A stretch of 64,000 nucleotides of DNA from Erythrocercus mccallii (taxonomy: Eukaryota; Chordata; Aves; Passeriformes; Dicruridae): the NCBI GenBank assembly GCA_013397435.1, contig VZRG01002086.1, positions 1 to 64,000 on the forward strand, given 5' to 3'. Under the pieces are notes generated by a model that saw only the letters and a program-made list of their open reading frames with translations, searched no databases and was not told where the DNA came from. Numbering within the stretch: position 1 is the stretch's first letter; every line of letters begins with the position of its first letter. Below are positions 1 through 14,600 of this stretch, in pieces. The translations under genes and the position numbers were made by a program.

Positions 1-2627
1 GAGATGGAATCCTCCTGAGAACACACGAGTACCCAGGAAATACTCAAACAGCCAGATGCTCAAACCAAACCACAGAGAGCTGCTGGCATGCAGCTTTGGT
101 GCTGGCAGCCTAGGATGGTGCCTTTCAGTCCCAACTCAACTCCCTGTTGTATTGGCTGGTGCAATCACAACTGAGCAGAAATGGGGACCCAAACAGCCCT
201 GTTGTGCTGGGGCCAGCCAGCACAGGTCCACAGTCAGGTACAGACATGTTGTGCCCTTTGCTGTTGCTGCTTTCCACTGCTGGCCTCATCACAGCCATCC
301 CACTCCAACAGCATCTCTGGGCCATGTCTCACAATGCTGGTAATTATTCTCTTGCCAGGCTGTGAAAAAACAACTCTAATTAGTGTTTTCTGGAGAAGCC
401 CCCTCCCTGCCACCCTAGACAAGATGCTGCAGGACGCAGATGTGCAAGCACAAGACAGCGGGGCAGAGAGGAGGGTGCTTCAAAATACTCCATGAGACTC
501 CTGGGCCAAGTGTTATCTCCTGTTTCCTTTGAGAGCCCACAAGAGACAGCCTTCCCAAAGCAACCTCTGAGGTGGCCCGTTCAGCTTTTGTCTCTCTCAG
601 CAAAAAAATTTCTGCCCCAGCGGCTCTGAACAAGGCTTCCATTAACTCCGTCCCCGTGAGGGCAGCACGTGGGACAAAAAGCCCAACACTGCGTCCCAGC
701 CCTCAGACAAGCCTGGAAACAAACGTTGCAGGAATTTGTCAGAATAAAATCACCCGCTCGGTGTCACTGCATAAATTTACCTACCTCAGTGCCTATTCAG
801 GGCCCTTCCAAAGGGGCAATATTAACAGAGAGAGATCGGACACCATCTCTATAGCAACACCAACCTGGAAAAGTTATGGTTTCCCCAGCAAAGGGAATCC
901 CTGTTTTAGGCACACCACCAAGTCTAGGGGTTAGTCTTGATTTTAAAAACAATTCCCCTTCAACTTGCTTTTGTTCCTTGCAACAAAACTTATTTAAGCA
1001 ACAAGAGCACAGCAACCTGAGTGGAAGGAGAGCAGCCAGAGGATGCCCAGCAGCAGAGGAATGGTGTGAAGTGCTGCAATACACATGCCTGTCAACAATG
1101 TAAATCACCAGCTCACTGCTGTGAGGAGAGCTTTTCTGGTGCTATTAAACTCACAGCAACTCCCAGGGTACAAAAGTTATCTGATGTCACACCTGAAAAC
1201 TAGGATCAAAAGCATAGGTCAGAATTCTAGTTTTCATCAAATTAGTAATCACCAACTTCTCATTAAAAATGTTCTTGAAATTAAATGAAATGCCTTTAAA
1301 TTGTGGGCAAAAGGAAGGTGAGAAAGCAAAGAAAACTGTTAGAGAGCATGAACTGGAGGAGGAAAGAATGAGAGCTTGATTCTGCAGAGGATATTAAAGC
1401 CAATCTAGCCAAAGATCCTTTAACTCAAGGTCTGCTCTATGTGGGGTAGAAATGAATGAGAATTTAGTTATTCCCCAAACTGGATAGGCACAATGCCCCA
1501 GTTTGTGAATACAGAGATTTGAGCCTGAGAGCAGAGACTGGGTGACTAATGGGAACAAGCATGAGAAACAGTGTCACTTGGGGAAAATCTGCCCATGCAG
1601 GGTTATCCACTGCAGAGCCAGCAGCAGCTCCATCTGCATGCTTTTTATGCTTGTGATGTGATCCAGTCTTTAGCCTCCAGTAATGATTTCCACGTTGGAA
1701 AGCAATCCAAATGCTTGGAAGCTTGGGTCTCAGGTGATGAATTTGTAAATTTGACATGCAAGAAGCAGTTTTGGAAGGCAGGTGATCCAGCAGCATTGCA
1801 GACACTCTTACTTCATGATTCTTGACACTTTATGACATTGATCTGCATTAAAACCAATTGAGAAAGCTTGAAATAGCCCCACAATTATGCTGCAGAGAAG
1901 CCTTAGGTGACCTTCCATTAACACCTGCTCTGCAATAAATGTTGAGCATCAATTCACACCAAGATGAAAACTGGGCTTGTAGCTGGGTTAACAAGTGCTC
2001 AGCACCCCATGGCTACCCTGGCTGCAGATTTGTCCTCCTGCACACCAATACCTTAGTGAAGGTATCTGAAATAGTGGCAAAGGCTCAACAAGCTCTGCTA
2101 GTGGGGGCTTTGTGTGGACAGCTGGAGGAAAGACCCTGAAGTGCACAGCTGAGCTGTGGCTTCACACACACCTTTCTCCCGTTGAAGTAAAGACTTCTAG
2201 ATCTGGAACTTACTTGAGTCTAATCTGCCTGTCCAAACTCCAGCTGCAAAGTAAATTTGTCCAGCTGAAATACCACTGGAAAGATTAATGCTTAGCAAAT
2301 GCATTAAGTGCTGGGAAGGCAGGAGCTAAGACAGTTGAGATAAATAAGGGGAAGTCTACTTCTAAGAGGTATTTGTACAGTTACAATCCAAGTATGCTTG
2401 CCAATAATGTGTACTGTGGTATGACTTCAACAAGTAGAAAAGATAAATTGCAGTATATTTGCACCTGATGGTTTCACTAGGAACATCATGCAGAGGTGCC
2501 TTCCCTTCTCCATGGCTCCTTTCTCTCAGAGATACTCCAGATTCCTCCCTCTGCTTGCTCCTCCTTCCCAGAGCTCTGGGCTTTCCCAGTTCCACAGCAT
2601 CGGGCCCAGCATCAGCAAGCTGATGTA
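1..2627. other. 3' flank of OPA1, no gene found
   Basis: Moderately GC-rich non-coding sequence. Open frames up to 120 codons occur on both strands but none shows a recognisable family, splice structure or good composition. Holds repeat copy A. Confidence 0.6.
590..810 (+). repeat. Diverged direct repeat, copy A
   Basis: Shares colinear blocks with 19110-19330: a cattaactcc block, then acaaaa, then acaagcctggaaacaaa, gtcagaa followed by aatca and ccgc, then atttacctacctcag and a ttca-containing end. Spacing between blocks is nearly the same in both. This points to an old interspersed repeat or a duplicated non-coding element. The family is not recognised; it is not CR1. Confidence 0.7.
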
Positions 2628-3548
2628 CCCTTCAACATCTTCATAAATGACTTGGACACAGGACTGGAAGGAATACTGAGCAAGCGCACAGACAATACAA
2701 AACAGGGAGGAGCTATTGACTCCCTGAAAGTCAGGGAGCCCTGCAGGGAGACTTCAACAAACCAGAGGGCTGGGCAATCACCAGCCACATGAAGTTCAAC
2801 AGGGGAAAGTGACAGGTTCTGCATGGCACAACCTGGGTGTATGGACAGAGTGGGGAATGAGAGGCTGGAGAGCAGTGCCGCAGAAAGGGACCTGGTGGAT
2901 GGAAAGCTGAATGTCAATCAGCAGTGCCCTGGCAGCCACAAGGGCCAGCTCTGCCCTGGGGTGCCTCAGCCACAGCATGGCCAGCCGGGCAATGGAGGGG
3001 ATTGTCCCCTCTGCTCTGCACTGGGGCAGCCTCACCTCGAGTGCTGGGGACAGTTTTGGGCACCACAATGTAAGAAAGGCACCAGACTATTAGAGAGCAT
3101 CCCAAGGAGGGCTGTGAGTGGTGAAGGACCTTGAGGGGAAACCGTGTGAGAAGTGGCTGAGGGCACTTGGTCTGTTCAGCCTGGAGGAGACTGAGGGGAG
3201 ACCTCAGTGCAGTCACAGCTTCCTCCTGAGGGGAAGAGCAGGGGCAGGCACTGATCTCTGCTCTGTGCTGACCAGTGACAGGACTCGAGGGAGTGCCTGA
3301 GGTTGTGTCAGGGGAGGTTTAGGTTGGATATTAGGGAAAGATTCTGCCCCCAGAGCGTGGCTGGGCACTGGACCAGGCTCCCCAGGGAAGTGGTCACAGC
3401 ATCAACCCTGCCAGAGCTCAAGAAGTGTTTGGCCAATGCTCTCAGGCAGATGGTGTGACTCTTGGGGATGGTGCTGAGCAGGGCCAGGAGTTGGCCTTGA
3501 TGATTCTTGTGGGTCCCTTCCAACCCAGCAGATTCTGTGATTCTGTGA
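2628..3548 (+). mobile_element. CR1 LINE, 5'-truncated, about 920 bp
   Basis: The left part keeps the end of the CR1 reverse-transcriptase ORF (translating as FNIFINDLDTGLEGILSK), with later frame breaks. The middle carries the family's conserved blocks (gtctgttcagcctggaggag, ggctgggcactggaccaggc, ccccagggaagtggtcac). The 3' end is gggtcccttccaacccagca followed by attctgtgattctgtga. It is the longest mobile element in the window and resembles the 62.9-kb copy most. No intact ORF, so dead as a mobile element. Confidence 0.95.
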
Positions 3549-6500
3549 AGCTTCTTGCCTGGAGCTCTGTGATTCCCCAAGGAGAGATAGTGGAACAGGT
3601 AAGAAAGCACAGCAGTAGAAAACCCCACTATATGGCTCATTAGACCTCATATCCCTGGCCAATACACAATCACAGTTTATGACAGGAAACAACCCTCTCC
3701 AGATACCTGCCAAAAGCTTTTAGAGAACAGTACTGTCACAAGAGAGGTTCCCCTCTTGGTCTCGTGTTTCTGCTCTGCCAGATTTACTGGATAACCTTCT
3801 CTGCAAAGTGATTTTCTCGGTCCCAATTTCTCGGTAAGAAATATTTAGAGGCTGATGCTGCATGTGATAAACAGCACAACCCTTGGCAGCAGTAAACCAG
3901 ACCCTTCTCCTCAGCTGTGACCACAGCTTCTCCTTGTTAAGCTCTTTATGTCATTAAGTGGCCCCACTGGGAACAGCAGAAAGCACAATTGGGAACATTA
4001 ATGAAGATCTACAGCATTACAAGAAAAAGCTCAATGAATCAATGCCTCGTGCCTTATTCCCATGGCTGTGACCTGTCCCCATTAGTAACAGGAGAGGGCT
4101 TGAAATGGGAGAGATCTCCCCTTCTCTTTCTCCCTTGAGAGGTTTGTACTGCTCGGCATTGATAGATGCGTGCAGCCAACAGAGGTGACTTGTTGCCCTC
4201 ATGCATCCCCTTGTGCTGGTCCTTACACCCAAATGCTGCAGACACCAGCAGCTGGGACCAGCACTGGCCCTGCCACACATCTCTTCTGTCAGCTGGCAGC
4301 AGCTACGTCCACTGCAAAAGCAAACACCCACCTTCTCTTATGACAAAAATGTGCACGAGGGCTCAAAAGTGCAACCAGCAGGAAACACAGCAGAAAGGGA
4401 GGATTAGGAGATTTTTAGGCTGCTTTAGGAAAATCCAAAAAGCATGCCTAAGACAGCGGCTTGCTCAGAGGAGAAGCAGTTCTTATGTCCCGAAATGAAG
4501 ATCTGAGGCACATGTTCAAAGTGTACCACAGGAACCCAGGTGCATGGCCAGGGGATTAGGAAGGGGCTTTACACCTGCCCACATTCACTCACAGCTGGGT
4601 TCATGCTCTGATCAAATGGCTCAAGCAGCAGGGGGGATTGGGTGAAGGAAGGGGTCAGGGGGACGGAGCTTCCTGACCGTTGCAAAGTGATTAAGACAGA
4701 CCCAGATCTGACACAGCCACGAGCTGTTGTGCTTTGTGGATGCCACCAGCATCTCTTGTCCAGGTCCCCAGCCCTGCTGCATGACCCTGTGGAATGAGGA
4801 GTACTTTAAGGGTTCCTGCACCCACAAGGACTTTCTGCAGAAACAGATCTATACTGGGTTGCACACATATGGGTGTCTATCTGCAGGAAAGAAAATTGGT
4901 GAAAAACTTGGAAACTTTTGTTTGATATTTCCTGTACAACCTTGGCATATAAACCAGTAACCCTGAATTGCTCAGCTATATTGACTTTCATACTTAGAGT
5001 AATCCAGCCACAGAATAGGGAGATAAATACCTATCCATGGCACAAAAGTGGCTCCAAGGCTGACTGCAGGGAGTTATTCTGCTACACAGGCCCTGGTTTT
5101 CCCTTGTTGTTCTTAGTACCTAGTACTGTATTTTTTGTCAAGAGTAGTAGCAAGGACTATATCAAATGAAATTAATTTTGCATTTCTTTGCAAGGGATTT
5201 TTTTGTGGAGGTAGGAGTCTTCTCTCCAGCAATGGTAATATGAGAGCGCAATGTTCATTCAGGATAGCACTGAGGGCACACGAGCAGTAAATAGGCTTAC
5301 ACTGAGGGTAGATCAAAAGATGTCTGGACTTCTAGAGCATTCTAGCAGGCTTGGCAGGAATCTTTACAGTGCATTCAACATAGGTTTAGGACACTGATAA
5401 TAATGCTCACACTGGTACCAATCAACCCAATCAACCTTTTTCTGAGACACTGTTTTCTTGCAAGAAGGGTCAGCAGTAACAGTTGTCTACGGAAAGGAAG
5501 GAACAAAAATTTTGGATTTGTCTGAGATCCCTGTGAATAAGTCAGGAAGTCACAGCCATCCCCTCTTAGACCTGCCTTGCTCCTGAAAGGAGAAAAAAGG
5601 GAGTTGGGTCCTGTGGCTGCTGTGTGAGCCTGCTTACCCCTCCCAGTAAGGTAACAATTCATCTGTGAAAAGACTTAACACTTCCTCACCTTTCTTAGGC
5701 GCAATGCACAGCTCCTGCTCTCTCCAAACCCTTCTCCACCTTAACAGCCCTCCAGTGCATCTTCTCACTCTAGGTTTCTCTCCTTGGCCCTCATGTGTAA
5801 CCAGCACCACAGAGTGAGCCTGATAAGGGCAGGATGTGCTCCTGCCACTTGACCCAGTGTTAGCGACATGGTGGCCACGTCTGTTCCTTGCAGGAGAGCT
5901 TTCCTCACATCACTGCCTGGTGACTTGCACAGCCAGAATTAAGGAGCTGCAGTTAGGGACTGGCTGGTACTGACCTTGCCACCAGGTAATTGAACCTCAG
6001 GGATTTAAAATCCTAGAGAAGGTCAGTCTGACAGTAACTTTCCCTCAGACTGGAAAATCTTGGAACAGGACAGTGCAAAGCAACCCCTTTCAGCAGACAG
6101 CAGCTCCCAGTCCAAGAGGGCCACAAATCTCCTTAGAAAGAGAGGACATAGGAGGGACTCCATCTGTTTTGGCCTCTGCTGAAAAGCACAACCAAAGAGC
6201 AGGTGAGCAACAGCTCACACCGAAATCTGCCTTTCACAGCACAAGAGTGACCAGTGGTGTTAGCAGTGGTTCCTCTGCCTTTCAGAAATATCTTGAATCC
6301 AAAGTGCGATGCCAGGTCTGGGAGCCCAGCTCCAGCTCATGCTGCCTCATTATCTTCTCAGCCTTGTTGAGTCTTTGTCTCTAGTGTAGATGGTAAACTC
6401 TCAGGGGCAGTGACCATGACTCAGTTCACTGAGTGCCAGACAACTGCTGGAGCTCAGTTAATGACCAGACAACTCCCATGGGCCCATTGTCTTAAGTGGG

Positions 6501-8294
6501 AGTTTTGGCTAAGTGAAGACTTCGGGGATTTGCCCAATAATAAGTCAGTAATTCAGGATGCACTTAAGGACACATTCAATGTGCCTTTGCAGCAACATCC
6601 TTGGGAAGTGAGCATTTGTACTCCAGAGCACAACTGTGAGGAAGTCTAATATTAATTAGGAAGCAAACTCAAGGGCCCTGAATAAGCCCTTATAACAAAA
6701 GATCTTTTATTGAATAACTGTAGAGGAGTGCAATGCCAAAGTTTCCATGCCAAAGTAACAATAAATGAACTGCAATTAATGCCTTTAAGGGCAGTCTGTA
6801 AATTCAATCTTAGCTTAAACAAAACAAGGAGCTTCTAAAAACATCTTTTAAAAACAGTAAGAGGGGAAAAGAATGAATATAAACTTAAATAAAATACACA
6901 GGTTGATTCAACCTGTTTCAGCTGATAAACGGCATAGTACTTGTTGTGTGCCAAAGTGACACTTGACCTCTATATATCTTCTTAATGAAGTCAGCAGAGA
7001 AAGACACCCAGTGAGCCTTTGTAACACTGTAAGCAAGTTGCAAGCTGGGCTTCACTAATGGGAGCTGTCACTTGGTTTTTTCCAGGTCACAGACTAAGAA
7101 GAGCAATTAAATCAAATTGGAGGCTGTACAGATTGGAGCAAGCCTCAATAGGCCAGGTACCTAAATCATTAAAGACATAGTTCTTTTCCATGATAAATTG
7201 TTGAGAAGAGTGAAACATGCTGCTGGTCATTAATCTAGGCTAATCAGCTTGAAAGCTGGGTTGTTTTATTTAGTAATTAACTGGTTATTTGAAAAAAATG
7301 ATACATGGCCTATAGAACTGCCATCCAGCAGATAATAATGCAGAGCAGTGGGAAATCTCTTGAGGGCAATTCCTGCCTTTTCAATTATAGCCATTGGCAA
7401 ACTCTGAAAAATGGCTCTAGGTTTGTATTGACATGTAGTAAAGAAAAACACTCCAAGCAACATAGCAGGCATCTTGTGCATGCTGGTAATTGCTCTGGCC
7501 TGCCCCTTACAGACTGCACCAAAGCAAATCAAACATTTTGGAGGAATCCTTCTTCCCATCACTTGGATTCAGCATTTGTCAGACCCTTCTGCTGGAACTG
7601 GGTAAAAGAGCTGCTGCATGTCGATGGCCAGCTCTGCAATAAAGGGGCCTCCAGCCTTTACAGGGGCTGCATCTCCCCACACCAGTGCACAGTATCCAGT
7701 CTGGACTTCTCCAGAAGTGCTCCATGGGTTCCCAGCTGGCTGAGACCAAATACAGTCTAAGCAAAGAAGCTGAAGTCAAATGTCTGTGGAACCTGCTGAG
7801 CAAGGACACGAGCTGATCAATCCTGCTGTCTCACCTGTTCATTGATGGGCAAAACACACAGGACTGGCTGTGCTGCAGTGAGAAAGCATCTTTGCAAAAA
7901 CACACCATTCCTCTGAGAGGAACCGGTCAGGCCCCCCTGCCATGGCAATCAAAGGTCAGTGTCACTCAGAGCTAGCCACAGCTATGACAAAGTTTTTTCA
8001 CACTCAGCCCTTCCATTCATTTTGCACAGGGGCACCCAACACCTTTGCTCCAGCGATGGATGTATAAAAAATTTTCCTTTGGTGATTGAGAAAGGTCTTT
8101 TAGCATCATCAATAATTGCATCCAGGTGTCCACAAAAAGCCACTAAAATGCAGGGATCACACAAGTGAACCACATGTCCCCAGAATATTCTTTGTCCTTT
8201 GTTAAGTTATATTGAATACATAGAAAACAGCTCTGGCTCAAAAAGTTGCTAACCACGAGTATCATACACACTTGTCCTGTTTTTCACTCTACCC

Positions 8295-8378
8295 TAAGCA
8301 TGTGCTGATGGCTAAAGTAGGAGACAGGATACTGGGCTACCCAGAACAGTGGTCTGATGCAGCAAGACTGCTCTTTTG
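8295..8378 (+). mobile_element. Old CR1 3' tail
   Basis: The stretch catgtgctgatggctaaagt, then ggagacaggatactgggcta and agtggtctgatgcagcaag, resembles the 3' end of the older CR1 subfamily seen at 36.6-37.1 kb. Plus orientation; short and diverged. Confidence 0.65.
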
Positions 8379-8615
8379 TTAGGTACTTTCTCTCCCTAAG
8401 ATTCAGAGGAAAAGAAATGTATGGCTGACACAGCAGCAGTAAGGATCTGGGCAGTACCCTTAGCAGGTGGGTAAGCACTGTGCAGATGAATGGGCTTGTT
8501 GCTCAGACACTGTATCTAACCAACTGTAATTCAAAAAATATTTCTTCTTTTGAGAGTCTTTGATGGAGATTTCAGAGGCAGGAGTAGAAAAGAAAGAGGC
8601 TGATCAATGAGGCAG

Positions 8616-8655
8616 GAAGCAGCATCCACTGTGCAGAAGCAGCATCCACCATACA
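8616..8655 (+). repeat. 20-bp tandem duplication
   Basis: The block gaagcagcatccac occurs at 8616 and again at 8636, giving two units of a 20-bp period. Confidence 0.85.
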
Positions 8656-11600
8656 CACAATGCTTGCAAGTACAGGCCATGCAGGGTTATTAAACCTGGT
8701 TGTGGGGATCAGGAGAGCCCCCACGCCAGTAACATCCCACAGAGCAAGCAAGTTCCAACCAGCTTAAAAAAGCACCCGCTAATGAAAAACTTTACCAGGA
8801 GAGCAGATCACATCAAGGCCACACAGAAGCCTCAGATCCTTTAAGCTGCACTTTGAAGACCAGTGGTGACAGACTGACAGATAAAGGCAAGGTCACAGGC
8901 CATCGAGACCCCCTCCAACACACCGTGCAGCTGAGTTGAAAAAAAGAAGAAAAATCATTGTTGCTATTTGACTAAACATTATGAACTAAAAATAGCTGAA
9001 TATCTCTGATTAGGAGAATTCCAGTGGCTTACAATCCTTGCCACTTGGGGTCCAATTTTCGTCTCTTTTATTATGGGCATTAGGTTTTGGACAATACCAG
9101 GGCTACAGAGGGCATATGTTAAGTTAGTCTAAGCCGGCACCACGCGAACCTTTGCACCCTGTAGGCTACTTTGCAAATATTTCTGTCTCCAAATGAGCTG
9201 TAAAAGTTGCAGTTTTTCTGGCAGCAGCCAGCACAGTTCCCATTAACACGTTTCATGAGTATAATTTTCAACAATATTAATAATTGTCCTCATAAAAGTC
9301 CATGAGAGGAACTTAATAGACTAGACTGTTTTATTTCCATGAAATTCCTACTCTTTTAAAAGCTCTCTATGCCTGGAATTAATATTTTCTACTTTCAGAT
9401 CTCGACCAACAGTTTCCAGGCATAAACTTTCCTACTTCAAGTGGGCTAATGCCAAATGAAAAGCAAAGTGATCTAAAGTTCTGCCAGACCCTGCAGTTGG
9501 GTTAAAAAAGTCAAAGGTGAAAGGGGCTGAACGGCCAGTCACCCCCAGATGACCAGGGTGGGATTTGGGGAATCATTAGCTCTAAGAAAGGATTTTTTGA
9601 CTGCACTGAAGACCTCAGCAACCTTTGGGAATGCTCACTGCAAGGCCTATCCTACAAGGGATGGCAACCAGCCAGATATGGCCACACAGATGTAAAACCA
9701 TGATCCAGTTCCAGACCAGGACCTTGGGCCTGGGATCAGGTAGTGGAGGAGCAGCAGCCAGGATTGTTGAGCAGGTTTTGCATGTTTGGATCATTCATCC
9801 ACTTTTACTTTCCATCAGCAAGGCAGGGTACCAATCTCTGCAGGCACAGAACACTCCGAGTATTGAAAAGAATTCTAACTGAAGTTGGGAGAGTCTGCTT
9901 GGAAACGCAGCTTCAATACCTTTGCTTAGGCTAGTAGGGAACAGAATAAGTAACCTCCAAGTTCAGCATCCAGTCATAATTAACTCTATGATAACACATC
10001 CAATTCAAGACAACTCTTAATGCATCAGATAAAAGACAGAATGACATCTCAGTGCTTGAAACTACAGCATAAACTTCGATAAAATAAGGTGGTTTTTTTA
10101 CCAATGACTGTAATAAGCTTAGCAAACTTATCTGGTGACAAGATCCATCACAGAGAATTGTTACATTAGCCCTTGATGCTTCGTTATTGCAAGTCTCCTT
10201 TAGCAAAGTGGAAGTTTGGTGCAGATGATCACAGTGACCCATTCTGGTCTTACCACCTAGAAATACCAGGAAGTATGAATACAAGCACATGTAACAAACT
10301 GCTTACAAGCAGGCAGTGGATTTTTATTCGCTCCCTGACATCTCTAAATTCCCCAAGACAACCTGTTATGGGAAAATAAGGAAAAAATCTCAGACATAGA
10401 AATACATTTCTTTATGAAGTATTTACCTTGCACTGGAAAATTGCCTTGTGAAAACAAAAAAATCTAGTAAGAAAAAGCACAAACACTGGGTCTGGCTCAA
10501 ATATTTCATGTCAAGGATTGCTGAACTCCTTTGATTTCCAGTGTAAGTGGAAACAAATAGCAGGAAAAACTTCATTTAAGTCAGTGGGCCCCCACCCAAG
10601 CAATATCAAACAACCTTGAAAATCCAAGATTAATGCTGACAGAAAGAGACCAGATGATCACTGGTGTGCATTATACTTCAGAATCTCCTTTTGCCCAAGC
10701 AAACAACTCACCTTACTTCTGTACCTTGGACCTAAAAGGTCTGCTTTCAGCTTATTATAAATGAAATGGTGTTATTTTGAAAATGTTTACCTGAAATGTT
10801 ACACCTCTCACTCCTTAACCCCGTTGTCTTCATTATCACCTAAAGCCCTCAATTTTGGAGGTGTCTGACTGGGACAATCTTTTCTGAGGTAATTTTGCCC
10901 TTGTTCCTCATTAGAGTAATTGCAAGCAAAATTCACAGCACTGTCCCAGTGAAGACCAAGCAAAACATAACCAACAGGAATGACGTTCTGGGGGACTTGA
11001 AAATTGGAATACTGGCAAAATTATTGAAAACAAAAGAGTAGACACAAACTCTTGGGAATTTATGCCATAGTTTTCCCAAAATGTTTTGGCTTAGACTTTG
11101 CACATCCTATGAGTCCTCTGTTATCTAACCTGATGTGATTTCAAGGCGATCCTTCTTCTTTTGACTAGAAATTAAGCCCTACATACAGGAAAGCTTTTTC
11201 CAGAAGGACTTGGAATGGAAACAGGGGATTTCAAGCACAGCATATTTCAACCATGAGGCATTTCCAGAGAAAAAGTCTGTATCAAAGCAATAGTTTTGGA
11301 ATTCTAACAAGCAAAAAAGCCACCCTTGTACTTCTCATCAGCCACGTGGGTTGCACAATTAAAACACAATAGTTTCTTCCAGGGCTTTGTTCAGCCTGGA
11401 ACAGCCCTATGGGAGTGTGCAGTGTGGCATACCATGCCCATTCTCTTCTCTCTGCAGCTCTGTCTGCCCAAGGCAGCTCCTCTGCTCCTCTTTCTCCCTA
11501 AATATTGGAACAAAGTTGTAGTTTACTGAGTTTGAGTAGTGTTTCTGATAATGTCTAGGATCAGGTGTTAGTAAACTCCAGGAAATAGTTCAGGTCACAG

Positions 11601-14600
11601 TGAATCCTTTGTTCCATAAACCAGAATGAAATTTCACATTAGCACTTATTCTAAAATTATCAGGCCAAATGAACCTGACAAATTCTGGGAAAACTCTCCT
11701 ACCATACATGAATGAACATTTTGAGAGACAAAAGGTCTTATTCAGGGATTTCTAGGTCTTATTTAGACATTATTTTCATCCCAAAATCAACTGTGCAGGT
11801 AAAAAATGGTGCAGCCAAAAGTTCCAAGCTCCATGCTTACAAGATACTTCGAATATGGCTTAATGCATATTTCCACTTTTTCTGAGGTGGAGTTGATGGA
11901 GGCTACTTAAAGACTGCTTGGCTCTTTTCCATTATAAATTCTGATTATCAGTGGCTGAAAGATCTATTACCAGAATGTAACAGTTCCCAATAAAATTTCT
12001 TCTCCAGGTTGTTTGGTTCCAGTTGATTTCTTTGTTGCTGTTGAATACAGAGTGAAAAGGCTGAGAATCTCTGGAGCTTCTTTATTTAAGAACTGGACTT
12101 CAGAGTTATTAGAAGTCTAGCTCTCAAATATCTTCTTAACTAAAAATTTGCCTTTTTGGGGTTAAGACATGGGTTTGGATAATTTTGAAGAATGCATTTG
12201 AAGACAACAGTTTCTGAAGGAGCAGAGTTAATGAACTGACACCAGTCCATAGGGTTGTCATACACATATATGCAGTTTTTAAGGCGGGCACAACCAAACC
12301 TGTGAAATAAATAAGACAAGTATTTCAAATGGCAATATAAAATGTTCTTGCCTTTGTTTAATACAGAACCAGCTGTCCATCTGTACAGGAATGGTAGTTT
12401 GTTACCCTGTCATAAATCCAACTCCAAAGCCTCAGCAGAGTGGAAAGCTGCTGCCAGCTGTATTTGGCCTGATGAGCTCCTGCTGGGAGGGAAGCTGGAG
12501 GATGCTGCCTCACACAGAATTCAACTTATTCATCAGAAAGCTGCCATTCCTCTTCCCACATGCGCTCTCTCCTGTCTTTAGTGAAGTGCCAGGCTGTCCT
12601 TTCCCCCTCTGCTTCCTTCACCCTTCCTTCACTCAGCTCTGGCTGAGCCTTTCTGGGAACTGCTTCCTTCAGAAGGGAAGCCAAGATCTGCAAGTTAGTT
12701 GCCTCTGCTAGTTACTAGCAGAGTGCGCGTATAGATGTATGCCATCTAAAAGCAAAAATCACAAGAGCTGAGATTATTGTATAAAAATGAGCTTTAAATT
12801 TGTGAGAAACTCAATCACCAGAGCTGGGTAGCAGCTGAGAAATCAGTTTCTGCTGTATCAAGCTTTGGTTGGCTTGGCCAGAACAGCAGCCACTTCTGCC
12901 ATCCACATTTGCGGGTGGACACAAAAATACTGCAGCTTTATGGGATGGTCAGGCTCATCTCTCTCACAGGGCTGACGGCTGCTTTCTTTGTCTACTTCAC
13001 AGCCATTGCTGGGGGAAAAAAGTACTTGTTTTTCCAAAAGCAAGAAACAGGTCTGACTTCTCCCTCCTGGCTGGGATTTCAGTCAAGGCAGCACAGTGAA
13101 GGCCTTGTTCTCCCTTGAAAGTTCAAGACAGTTTTGTTTAAGGGAAATAGAGGCTTCACCAGCTGCTTTTTGGTAAAAGGAGCCTTATAGACAATAGGTG
13201 AATCATACCCAAAAGCAGTCACTTGACATCAGCCACAAAAGCTTCCAGCCTCATGATCAACGAACCTCTGAACTAATATAGGAAGAATTACGATGGCATT
13301 TTCCTGAAGCGTGCAGCTTTGTCTCTCTCTTTTTGCTGAGAAGACAATCACAATCCCACCTCTTATTCCCTTCAGCTCTGAGTGACCCAAGATGAGTCTG
13401 AAATGCAAAACGGTCATGGGACTTGTCCATCTCAGCACCTGGTAGTGAAATCCATGCTGGCCTCTTTTCTTTTTTCTAGGGCCTTAAATTTCTCTTTAGC
13501 ATGTGACTGCATTAACCTCAAATAGCAAAGCTGTTGGGTTTTTTCTGAGGCAGAAAGGAAAAGGAAGCACCAGTAGTTTAACCCAAAAAGGCAACAAACA
13601 GCATATGCTGTCACTATCAAGGATATAAAAATCTGTGGATTAATTTTTTAATACTTCTTTGGAGGGGACCACTGGCTGGCACCAGTCTAGAGCAGCAGGA
13701 TCCAACTGGCTGTAAAAGCTCTTTCTTGAGATTCACCTCCAATCACTGTTTGGGCTAATGTTTCATATGCAATGTGCAGCTACACACTTTTCAAACAGAT
13801 TCAGTGTGATAATGTTACCATTATAGCTTGCAAGCTGGTCTAAATAAAGATTCCATGCACTTCACATACAAAACAAACTAGGTGAAAGTGAAGATGTGAA
13901 GCAAAGGAAGGGCAGATCTGTTTTAATCTTCACTCTTGACCTAAATATGAAACAAATAACAAAGATGTAGCAAAAAAAAGTAGCAGGGAACAAAATCATT
14001 GTGAATGACACCGTTCTTATGGGGCACGTCCCCACTGGATCACACACAGCTGAATCGCTCCAGTCTGACCCGCAGGGGTCACTCACAGCAGCAAAGAAGT
14101 GAACCCCAGATGCTGCCAAAGCAGGAGGGAGAGACCACGGATTGATGCTATGGGTGCTGGGACACAAATGACCCTGGACCTTCACAGTTGTCATGGAGAG
14201 ATTTAATTTTGGAAAGGAGAAGGAAGAGGCAAGGAGCAGCGCTCTGCTCAGGTAACAGGATGCGTATGATGGAATTTTTTCAGCTGCATTTTGGCTCATT
14301 ACACTTTTGTTTCTTTTAACATGTTTTCCTGGAAAGAAAGAATTGACAGTGGACTTGCAACACAACACTTCCTTTCCAGTGGGGTTAGTGTTAACTGTAC
14401 CAATCCAGAGTGATATTTTCTGTCAAGTATTATTTTTCAGACACTTGAAGCCTAGTCTGGGCTGCTCAACATAGACTTGCAACGTAATAAAGGCGGGTGG
14501 TACAGATAGCTTTCAAAAAGAGAAAAGCTCCTTCAACAGCAGTCATGCTGTCACCCTCCAGTGTTTTCAGGAAGAGAGTGGATTGTTTCAGTATCAGTTT

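Noticed and set aside
2496..3713. Cluster of overlapping short open frames
   Set aside because: They fall in or beside the CR1 element; the only real coding trace is the decayed end of its reverse-transcriptase ORF.
7305..7760. 151-codon plus-strand open frame
   Set aside because: No domain seen and overlapped by a minus-strand frame of similar quality; treated as chance.
13862..14368. 168-codon minus-strand open frame
   Set aside because: Longest frame in the window, but with no recognisable domain, low-complexity-like composition, and no supporting splice or promoter structure; expected by chance in 64 kb.
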